Assembly: GCA_002306055.1 (NCBI GenBank)
Contig: DBRR01000021.1
Location: 1-64,000 of the forward strand
From: Anaerolineaceae bacterium UBA1363
GTDB lineage: Bacteria; Chloroflexota; Anaerolineae; Anaerolineales; Anaerolineaceae
DNA length: 64,000 bases
Reading direction: 5' to 3'
In this document: one piece after another, positions 57,737 to 64,000 of the stretch
How positions within the stretch are numbered: position 1 is the first letter of the stretch
Layout: the number at the start of each line of letters is the position of its first letter
The notes under the pieces: generated by a model
The model's input: only the letters and a program-made list of their open reading frames with translations
The model's database searches: none
What the model was told of the DNA's origin: nothing
Position numbers and translations under genes: made by a program

Positions 57737-58222
57737 TTAGATGATCTTTTCAGTATGCCCTGCCAGGTTGCGCAGAAGTTCCAACTGCCCGATGTGGTAG
57801 GCATGGTGAAACTCCATGAAAAACAGCATCCAGCCTCGTCGTGCAGGTCCCTGGAACGTAGGAATTTCCACGTCAAATTCAGCCTCGGTCATCAGGGCAA
57901 TCTTTTCAAGGACTGCCTGATGCAACAGCTCATAGGCATCCATTATTTCATTATGAGTCATCAAGCCTGGTTCAGGACCCAAAACCGGCTCGGATCCGTA
58001 TTTAAAACGGCTCAAGTCCGCCAAGCCCTCGGGCTTCTCGCCGCCTAAAAAGCCCAGGATCGAGAGCAAGTTATTGGCCAGATGCCCTAAGGTCCATAGC
58101 ATACAGTTACCGCCATTGGGGGGTTGGATGAGCATTTCAGAGTCACTCAATTCTTTTATCTGTTCTTTAATGAGCTCGAAATTGCCTTCCAGCATCTTTT
58201 GATATTCGCTTGCCTTAATCAT
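57737..58222 (-). CDS. DinB-superfamily protein
   Basis: A 161-residue four-helix-bundle protein. The metal ligands are visible as His in CMLWTLGHLANN (about residue 47) and two His in FFMEFHHAYHIGQLELL (about residues 138-144). DinB/YfiT proteins are thiol S-transferase-like metal enzymes (for example with bacillithiol or mycothiol); the substrate here is unknown. Start ATG follows GAGGAGAGG. Confidence 0.85.
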   Translation of the reverse strand: MIKASEYQKMLEGNFELIKEQIKELSDSEMLIQPPNGGNCMLWTLGHLANNLLSILGFLGGEKPEGLADLSRFKYGSEPVLGPEPGLMTHNEIMDAYELLHQAVLEKIALMTEAEFDVEIPTFQGPARRGWMLFFMEFHHAYHIGQLELLRNLAGHTEKII

Positions 58223-58389
58223 ATCCTCTCCTCGTTCATTGACTTCTGTTAGTACTCACCTTTTCCGAAACATTCAATGCCTGAGTTCGCTATTCTGATG
58301 TTATTTTATTGTCCAGTTAACATTACTAGGCAGCAATATCACTCTGGAATGCTTAACTGCCAGGCACCAGTTCTATTTCCACATCCAAG

Positions 58390-59325
58390 TTAGGGAAGAT
58401 TGCGTCCTTCGCTGGTATAGATGCGATACCAATCTTCGCGGCTAAGTGGGATGTCCATACCAGCGGCAATCTCACACAGTCGCTGGGTGTTCATCGTGCC
58501 GGCGATCATCTGCATCTTTGCCGGATGACGCGCGATCCAAGCTGCCACCGCGCCGTTCTTGGTGATCCCATATTTCCGTCCAACCTCTTCCAACGCAGTA
58601 TTCAGCTCAGGAAAATCGGGGTTATCGATGTAGGTCCCTTCAATGACGCCATACTGAAAAGGCGACCAGGCTTGAATGGTCATGCTGTGCAGCCGACAGT
58701 AATCCAGCGTAGCCGAATCGCGGTCTTCCGAAAAGAGCAGGTTCGTGTTCATCCGCACAGCGTGATTGATCATGCCAGTGTGAGCCGGGCCAAACTGGAG
58801 CTGGTTGGCAATCAGTTTATGGCTCGTGGCTTTCTGCAAGAGCTCAATCTGAGCGGAATGCATGTTGCTTACACCAAAAGCGCGCACCTTACCACTGGCG
58901 TAAAGCTCGTCGAATGCTGCTGACACCTCTTCCGGCTCAAAAAGCGCATCCGGGCGATGCAGGAGCAGCACGTCGAGCTGTTCGATCCCCAGGTTTTGCA
59001 GGGAGTTTTCAACAGACTTGAGGATGTGCGCGTATGAGAAGTCAAAGGCAACGTTTTGGCGCGCTTCATTCTGCACGATGCCGCACTTCGATTGAATCAA
59101 TAATTGCGGGCGTAGACTAGGATTGGCTCGCAGCCACTCGCCAAAGTGGCGCTCGCAGGCGCCATTGCCGCCGTAGATATCAGCATGGTCAAAAAAATTG
59201 ATACCCAATTCCAGAGCCGTCTTGAGGTGCAGGTCGAGCTGAGAACCTGAGAGGCGCGTAAGGCGCATACAGCCCAACACGAGCGCACTGGCTTGCATGT
59301 CGGGGGTGAGAGAGATGGTGTACAT
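58390..59325 (-). CDS. Aldo/keto reductase
   Basis: A 311-residue NADPH-dependent reductase. VLGCMRLTRLSGSQLDLHLK, LGINFFDHADIYGGNGACER (catalytic Asp and Tyr), LIQSKCGIVQNEARQNVAFD (Lys), DVLLLHRPDALFEPEEVSAA (His) and KVRAFGVSNMHSAQIELLQ are all in place. It resembles the YdhF-type group. ATG 59325 is chosen because AAAGGAGCG precedes it; an in-frame ATG eight codons earlier lacks a site. Confidence 0.9.
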   Translation of the reverse strand: MYTISLTPDMQASALVLGCMRLTRLSGSQLDLHLKTALELGINFFDHADIYGGNGACERHFGEWLRANPSLRPQLLIQSKCGIVQNEARQNVAFDFSYAHILKSVENSLQNLGIEQLDVLLLHRPDALFEPEEVSAAFDELYASGKVRAFGVSNMHSAQIELLQKATSHKLIANQLQFGPAHTGMINHAVRMNTNLLFSEDRDSATLDYCRLHSMTIQAWSPFQYGVIEGTYIDNPDFPELNTALEEVGRKYGITKNGAVAAWIARHPAKMQMIAGTMNTQRLCEIAAGMDIPLSREDWYRIYTSEGRNLP

Positions 59326-59407
59326 GGCGCTCCTTTCTTGTGATGCCAATAGATACTTATTTTATACCCCAATTTTGTTGGAAATTGTGGGCAGGAGTGC
59401 CAACAGG

Positions 59408-60601
59408 CTACTCTTGCTGGATGCCCCAGCGGCTGGCGGGGACTGGTTCAAGCCGCGTAAACCCAGCGCGGGTGAAAAAACTGGCATACCCGATATCCGC
59501 GGCATCATAGCGCCCGGGTAAGGCTGGGCGAGGTTGGGTGATGTCATCCAAAGGCGAAACTTGCAGGTGTGTGCCGCCCGCGCGCCATGCCTCGTTGATG
59601 ACAGCCTTCAAGAGAAACACAAACAGTGAAGCGTGATCTGCTCGTTTCGCAAAGCTGAGCTGCCGAACTTGCCAGTGCTTGCCCCCCGGGGCAGTCTCCT
59701 CCTCCGAAGTAGGAGTTGCCTGTGGGACGAGTTCGCAGGCGCCGATCGCCTGCCCGTCCTCGATCAGCAGCACGCCCGACCGCAGCCCGGCCTTGACCAA
59801 ATCTGCGATAGTGACGTTTTCAGCCTCGGATTGGGCTTCCTGCACTTCCAGGAATTTGGCTTTAATCTCGGAGCTTAGCCGGTCGACCTGGGTTTTGTCC
59901 AGCAGGTTGATCAGCGTGAGGTACTCCGCGGCTGTTTGAGGTAAATGCGCTGAGAACCGTGGCGGAACATTCCAGGGATTCTCTGCTTTACCGGCATACA
60001 GCGCGTTCTCGTACGCCTGATATTCGGGTGGCACAGGAAGGCGGTGGAGGTTGCAGAGATATCTCACATCGTTGTAGTCATTTTCATCGAAGGGATAACC
60101 CAGGTGAAAATCCACCAGCCAATCGGCTTTGATACAGCGAACCTTCGCGTGGCCAATCTTGCCCTGGCCTGTCAGTGAATCGCCCGGGTATTCGACCCCG
60201 CCGACAATCTGCCCCTGGTCGTTGCGGACGTAGGAGTGGATGTCCACCTGGTGCCCGCCGCCGTCCTGAAGCACGAAGTTGTGCTCCCACTGGTCATCCC
60301 GCGGCACATGACCGTAGCCCAGGCGGTTGAGAATGCCCAGGAAGCGGGGCAGGTACTGGTGGTTGATGGCAATATCCAGGTCGGAATGCGGGCGTGTCTG
60401 CCAGCCCAGGTGCGCGTCTACCGCCCAACCGCCATCGACAACGATTGGGATTCCGGCAATTTCAGCCAGGTCGATGATACGCAGGGTTTCTTCCTGATCC
60501 ATTTCGGGAGACTGACTTGGTGTTGGGCAGAGCGGGACGCCTTTCAGGATTTCTTCAAGGGGATTTGGCTGACTTGGATCCTGTTCAGCAGGTGAGGGCA
60601 T
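59408..60601 (-). CDS. Nucleotidyltransferase (LinB/ANT(2'')-like) fused to a GNAT-like domain
   Basis: A 397-residue protein. About residues 40-215 match aminoglycoside-2''/lincosamide-type nucleotidyltransferases: IPIVVDGGWAVDAHLGWQTR then PHSDLDIAI (catalytic D-x-D), and VLQDGGGHQVDIHSYV with a further Asp. HLGYPFDENDYNDVRYLC closes that domain. About residues 240-397 look like a GNAT-type acyltransferase: SGVLLIEDGQAIGACELVPQ and a C-terminal GYASFFTRAGFTRLEPV. A linker separates them. The first domain's relatives modify antibiotics, but many such environmental proteins have no known substrate; resistance should not be assumed. AAAGGA lies before ATG 60601. Confidence 0.75.
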   Translation of the reverse strand: MPSPAEQDPSQPNPLEEILKGVPLCPTPSQSPEMDQEETLRIIDLAEIAGIPIVVDGGWAVDAHLGWQTRPHSDLDIAINHQYLPRFLGILNRLGYGHVPRDDQWEHNFVLQDGGGHQVDIHSYVRNDQGQIVGGVEYPGDSLTGQGKIGHAKVRCIKADWLVDFHLGYPFDENDYNDVRYLCNLHRLPVPPEYQAYENALYAGKAENPWNVPPRFSAHLPQTAAEYLTLINLLDKTQVDRLSSEIKAKFLEVQEAQSEAENVTIADLVKAGLRSGVLLIEDGQAIGACELVPQATPTSEEETAPGGKHWQVRQLSFAKRADHASLFVFLLKAVINEAWRAGGTHLQVSPLDDITQPRPALPGRYDAADIGYASFFTRAGFTRLEPVPASRWGIQQE

Positions 60602-61229
60602 GGCAAGCTATCCTTTTAGGCATGATACCGACGTTGCATGCACAATATAAGCAACGTCTGGCTGGATTATATCATTCAGAATCCTCACTACACGCATTCA
60701 AACGAAAGAGTAACTCAAATCCTGCTGGGCTAAAATGAGTTCCAGGTTGGTAAAAGCGGAGTGACTTTATCCTCTTTGAACACCAGAATCCTCCCTGCTG
60801 ATAATTTAGAGGACAAATTCATTAAGTCGCGTTCCACAGCACCAATAAACCCAGGGCAATTGCATCTAAATGAGAAAGATCACTCAAACAATTTTCGAGA
60901 ATATCAAATAATAATCAATAATATTTCATATTTACTTAATATATTGGATTGATAAACCTGTTTTGGCAGTCGATTCACGGCAAAAAGAGTTCTTTTTAGC
61001 CAAACCCATTTCTTATTACTACTCAAACATAATTGTGTAACCCGCAAAGAGTGAGAAATCTATTCAAAAGACCTGATTTCTAATCATTTTTGGTGGTTTT
61101 CCTGAAAAATAAGATGCGATTGCCCTGCCAATAAACACCCCCTCACAGCCAATAAACCAGCATTTCTGGAAAATTCAACCTCTTGCGGTTATACTTAATT
61201 GAATCATAAAGCCATTTGTGGAGGATCTC
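60602..61229. other. 628-bp AT-rich intergenic region before dnaN
   Basis: No gene is supported on either strand; the longest frame (60761-60952) has no recognisable features and no ribosome site. Base composition is clearly AT-richer than the surroundings, with a very AT-rich core at about 60897-60955. No good match to DnaA boxes is found. A TATACT at 61190-61195 may be the dnaN -10. Confidence 0.6.
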
Positions 61230-62369
61230 ATGAAAGTAATCGTTCAACAGCAGCAGCTTGCCCACGGCGTAAGTGTGGTTTCCCGCGCTGTCACTTCCCG
61301 CAGCACTCTCCCTGTACTCTCGAATATCCTGGTCAAGACCGATGAGGGTCGCTTGCGGCTCTCGGCTACCAACCTCGAGCTCGGCATCAGCGCCTGGATC
61401 GGAGCGAAAGTCAGCGAGGAAGGTGGGCTGACCGTGCCCTCACGCACTTTCGTGGACCTTGTAAGCAACCTTCCCAGCGAAGACGTGATCCTTTCAGTGG
61501 ACGAACGCACCCAATCTCTCAACGTTAAATGCGGCACGCTTAACACCGACATCAAAGGTATCAGCGCTGAAGAATTCCCGCCCATGCCAACGCCCGATGA
61601 CGACACTGCCATTCCGTTGAACGTTGAAAACTTCAAAGAAATGATCCAGCGCGTGGTCTTCGCCGCCTCCACAGAAGACACCCGCCCCAACCTGACCGGC
61701 GTTCACATGAGCTTCCAGGGAGAAGTACTGGAGATGGCTGCCACAGATGGCTATCGCATCTCCATCAGCAGAGCTACCATCGGGCACAAGCCTCCTCAAA
61801 ATCTCGAAGCTCTGATCCCCGCCCGGGCCCTCAGTGAACTCTCGCGCATCGCAGTCAACGGCGATGAAACCCTGCTGATGTCATTCCCAGCCGGACGCGG
61901 GCAGGTGATCTTCCACCTGAAGGACGCAGAACTGGTTTCACAACTGATAGAAGGCAACTTCCCCAACTATACTGCGATCATCCCAGCCAGTTTCAAGACC
62001 CGCACCGTACTCAACACCGCCCAACTGCTGAAAGCCTGCAAACAGACCGAGATCATCGCCCGCGAGGGCAGTTACATCGCCCGGCTGGACATCCAACCCG
62101 AAGCCGGCAGTACAAGCAGTGGTCCTCAATTGGAGATTTCCGCCAATTCCGAGCAGACTGGCTCATCCGAAGTAATCGTGGACGCCTCAGTGGATGGTGT
62201 GCCGCTGTTGATCTCCTTCAATATCCGCTACCTGCGCGAAGCCCTGGAAGTGATCAAGACTGCCAACGTGCTGTTGGAAACCAACGCTGCCAACACTCCC
62301 GGCATGCTCCGCCCCGTTGGAGACGACAGCTTCAAGCACATTATCATGCCGATGAATGTAAACCGCTAA
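61230..62369 (+). CDS. dnaN: DNA polymerase III subunit beta (sliding clamp)
   Basis: A 379-residue protein, the ring that holds the replicative polymerase on DNA. Three clamp domains can be traced. Typical blocks are RSTLPVLSNILVKTDEGRLR, TVPSRTFVDLVSNLPSED, DTRPNLTGVHMSFQGEVLEM, MAATDGYRISISRATI, LIPARALSELSRIAV, LIEGNFPNYTAIIPASF and FNIRYLREALEVIK. The C-terminus FKHIIMPMNVNR matches the usual P-M end. ATG 61230 with GGAGG upstream is preferred over GTG 61218. It stands alone rather than next to dnaA or recF. Confidence 0.96.
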   Translation: MKVIVQQQQLAHGVSVVSRAVTSRSTLPVLSNILVKTDEGRLRLSATNLELGISAWIGAKVSEEGGLTVPSRTFVDLVSNLPSEDVILSVDERTQSLNVKCGTLNTDIKGISAEEFPPMPTPDDDTAIPLNVENFKEMIQRVVFAASTEDTRPNLTGVHMSFQGEVLEMAATDGYRISISRATIGHKPPQNLEALIPARALSELSRIAVNGDETLLMSFPAGRGQVIFHLKDAELVSQLIEGNFPNYTAIIPASFKTRTVLNTAQLLKACKQTEIIAREGSYIARLDIQPEAGSTSSGPQLEISANSEQTGSSEVIVDASVDGVPLLISFNIRYLREALEVIKTANVLLETNAANTPGMLRPVGDDSFKHIIMPMNVNR

Positions 62370-62392
62370 ATTATTTGTGGATTAAAAAGAAA

Positions 62393-62425
62393 AAGCTGGC
62401 TCAAAAGATCCGAGCCAGTTTTGTT
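62393..62425. terminator. Bidirectional terminator between dnaN and iorB
   Basis: CTGGCTC (62396-62402) pairs with GAGCCAG (62412-62418). TTTTGTTTT follows on the plus strand and CTTTTTCTTTTT on the minus strand, so it can stop both convergent transcripts. Confidence 0.8.
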
Positions 62426-62437
62426 TTAAGGTTTAAC

Positions 62438-63019
62438 TTAACTTAGGCTTTTACCAAGCTCAAACGCCTGCTGGTTCAGCTCCACGTACTGCGGTTTGAC
62501 GTTTTCGGCGATGATCCTGCCCCAATCGATCCCCTCAAGCCCCAGTTGGCGCACGCTGGCGCCCAGCAGGATGATGTTCATCACGCGTATATTGCCGAGC
62601 TTGCGGGCTTCCTCACTGGCATCCATCGCAACCATCTTGCCGGCACGCGCGCTAATCAGTTCAGCCGCGTTTTCGGGGTATTTTTCGCTGCCGTTTTGCA
62701 CACCGATCGGGTAGACACGCACTCTGTTGAGGATTACGATCCCTTTGCCGTCCTCACGCAGGTATTCCAGGTTGCGCAGCACTTCGAGCTCCTCAAAACC
62801 GATGATCACGTCCGCTCTTTTGGCTTCAACAATCGGCGAGAAGACCTTCTCACCAAAGCGTACATGGGTTAGAACAGGACCTTCCCGCTGGGACATGCCG
62901 TGGACTTCGCTCATTTTCACATCGTAGCCCTGCGAAAGCAGCCCTTCTGTCAGCAACTTGCTGGCAAGAATGGTACCCTGCCCACCGACGCCGGTTAGTA
63001 GAATGTTTTTAGTGGTCAT
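62438..63019 (-). CDS. iorB: Indolepyruvate:ferredoxin oxidoreductase, beta subunit
   Basis: A 193-residue POR-gamma-type subunit: NILLTGVGGQGTILASKLLT (nucleotide-like loop), MSEVHGMSQREGPVLTHVRF, VDVIIGFEELEVLR-like region and NIILLGASVRQLGLEGIDW. With IorA it oxidises aryl-pyruvates from transamination of aromatic amino acids to aryl-acetyl-CoA, reducing ferredoxin. Two tandem ATGs (63022, 63019) are available; 63019 has better spacing from GGAGG. It overlaps the iorA stop, so the two are co-translated. Confidence 0.92.
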   Translation of the reverse strand: MTTKNILLTGVGGQGTILASKLLTEGLLSQGYDVKMSEVHGMSQREGPVLTHVRFGEKVFSPIVEAKRADVIIGFEELEVLRNLEYLREDGKGIVILNRVRVYPIGVQNGSEKYPENAAELISARAGKMVAMDASEEARKLGNIRVMNIILLGASVRQLGLEGIDWGRIIAENVKPQYVELNQQAFELGKSLS

Positions 63020-64000
63020 CATGCCTCCACTTTCTGAATAGCCTGCTTCGGGCACACTTGGGCGCACACGCTACAGCCAACGCATTTTTCAGGGTCAATG
63101 GACGATTTTTTCTTCGCTACCTGGAATACGATCGCCGGGCAGCCAGTCCGCGTACATTTTTTGCAGCCAATACAGACCTCTTCGTTTACCCAGTAAACCG
63201 AAGTAAAGGAACCTTTGAACTCCTCTTGGTCGATGGCGGTCTGCTTTTTGAGCGCGCAAGGCCAGCGGGTGATGATCACTGAGGGCTCCTGCAGACCCAG
63301 CGCCCAGTCCAGCGCTTGTTTGACCTCGGCAAGCTGGTTGGGATTGATAACCCGTACGTTCCTGAAGCCAAAAGCACGGGCGATCGCCTCAATGCTGACG
63401 GCTTCGGTGATTTCTCCCTGGATCGTGCGACCACTGCCTGGGTTGTCCTGCTGGCCAGTCATGGCGGTGATGCGGTTATCGAGCACGACGGTGATCAGGT
63501 TGCTTTTGTTGTAAGCAACGTCCAAAAGCGAATTGATGCCGGTGTGGAAGAAGGTCGAGTCGCCCAGAACCGAGACTACCCGCATCTTGTTGCCCTCAAT
63601 GGTGTCGAAGACCTGCTGCGCGCCATGCCCAAGGCTGATGCTGGCTCCCATGCAGACGGTGGTCTCCATGGCGTGGTACGGCGCCCCGGATGCAAGTGTG
63701 TAACAGCCAATGTCGCCCGAAACCATGACGTTCTTTCGGCGGCCGAGCTCGTAAAAGAAGCCGCGATGCGGGCATCCGGCGCAAAGCGTCGGTGGCCGTG
63801 GGATCACAGCAGCGCGAACCTCGTCATCCACCGCGTATTTCTCACCATACATCACGGAGCGGATCACTTCCGGCTTCATTTCCCCATTTCGGGGGAAGAT
63901 GTTTTTACCATCGCAGGCGATGCCTAAAGCCTGCACATGTTCCTCGATGTAGGGATCGTTTTCTTCGATAATGTAGATCTTTTGAACCTTGGAAGCAAAC
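63019..64000 (-). CDS. iorA: Indolepyruvate:ferredoxin oxidoreductase, alpha subunit (partial)
   Basis: The C-terminal half or so of the protein; the gene runs off the window end, so its start is not seen. Present are LCAGCPHRGFFYELGRRKNV, SGDIGCYTLASGAPYHAMET and the thiamine-diphosphate/Mg block VLGDSTFFHTGINSLLDVAY with NLITVVLDNRITAMTG. At the end are two ferredoxin-type motifs, CIGCKKCTRTGCPAI and CVGCSVCAQVCP, for [4Fe-4S] clusters. The last codons overlap iorB. Family identity is clear from the cluster and TPP motifs. Confidence 0.93.
   Translation of the reverse strand, partial: FASKVQKIYIIEENDPYIEEHVQALGIACDGKNIFPRNGEMKPEVIRSVMYGEKYAVDDEVRAAVIPRPPTLCAGCPHRGFFYELGRRKNVMVSGDIGCYTLASGAPYHAMETTVCMGASISLGHGAQQVFDTIEGNKMRVVSVLGDSTFFHTGINSLLDVAYNKSNLITVVLDNRITAMTGQQDNPGSGRTIQGEITEAVSIEAIARAFGFRNVRVINPNQLAEVKQALDWALGLQEPSVIITRWPCALKKQTAIDQEEFKGSFTSVYWVNEEVCIGCKKCTRTGCPAIVFQVAKKKSSIDPEKCVGCSVCAQVCPKQAIQKVEA

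Noticed and set aside
60761..60952. 63-codon frame in the dnaN upstream region
   Set aside because: Low-complexity AT-rich DNA, no Shine-Dalgarno, no recognisable domain.
60602..61229. AT-rich region before dnaN as a replication origin
   Set aside because: No cluster of TTATCCACA-type boxes was found, dnaA is not adjacent, and dnaN is followed by iorB. One near-match (TGTGGATTA, about 62376-62384) after dnaN is not enough.

Overview
The window looks like a chromosomal segment of a member of the Chloroflexota, most likely class Anaerolineae. This is an inference from gene content: a VanW/YoaR-type wall protein, LytR-CpsA-Psr ligase, DUF951, a Trm112-like zinc ribbon, a single-chain ChlI/ChlD-type chelatase and indolepyruvate:ferredoxin oxidoreductase, with no outer-membrane assembly genes and moderately high GC. 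No 16S gene is present to settle it.

Layout. 1-4.7 kb: an ArsR-type regulator with its MFS transporter, a tRNA-Pro(TGG), a dolichyl-phosphate-type glycosyltransferase, RNase HII and an Nfu-type Fe-S scaffold. 4.7-6.8 kb (minus): a cobalt/magnesium-chelatase-like AAA+/VWA gene split across a run of ten A residues. 7.0-13 kb: an AT-richer accessory stretch. It holds two proteins of unknown function, a coiled-coil lipoprotein, a decayed isoprenylcysteine methyltransferase-like gene, and a peroxiredoxin-like gene with an in-frame TGA at the redox-cysteine position, read here as a probable selenoprotein. 13-20.8 kb: a DegT-like PLP protein, envelope genes (LCP, VanW, LysM), a site-2 protease and a GIY-YIG-galactokinase fusion. 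20.9-24.3 kb: DUF951, a 746-bp non-coding stretch with an exact 48-bp repeat, then tsaE-tsaB-rimI and a family-4 uracil-DNA glycosylase.

24.3-54.4 kb is one nearly continuous co-directional surface-glycan cluster of about 30 genes, mostly with 1-8 nt overlaps. It encodes nucleotide-sugar synthesis (a UDP-HexNAc dehydrogenase, epimerases, a GDP-fucose synthase-like enzyme, a PseB-like dehydratase and an RmlD-like reductase). It also encodes nonulosonic-acid synthesis (two NeuB-type synthases, three cytidylyltransferases, one of them fused to a HAD phosphatase), many glycosyltransferases and methyltransferases, and a Wzm/Wzt-type ABC exporter with a glycan-binding C-terminal domain. An EPS-type winged-helix regulator sits behind a near-ideal sigma-70 promoter at 28.25 kb. 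The cell probably makes a sialic-acid-like, methyl-decorated glycan in the cytoplasm and exports it through the ABC transporter.

54.4-64 kb: a DMT transporter, a methyltransferase remnant, 2-amino-3-ketobutyrate CoA ligase, glucosamine-6-phosphate deaminase, a DinB-like protein, an aldo/keto reductase, a nucleotidyltransferase-GNAT fusion, dnaN, and iorB/iorA, the last cut by the window end.

The four points most worth following are the candidate selenocysteine peroxiredoxin (12445-12918), the A10 frameshift site in the chelatase gene (5732-5741), the GIY-YIG-GalK fusion (18750-20171) and the duplicated terminator flanking an AT-rich gene cassette (7457-9057).
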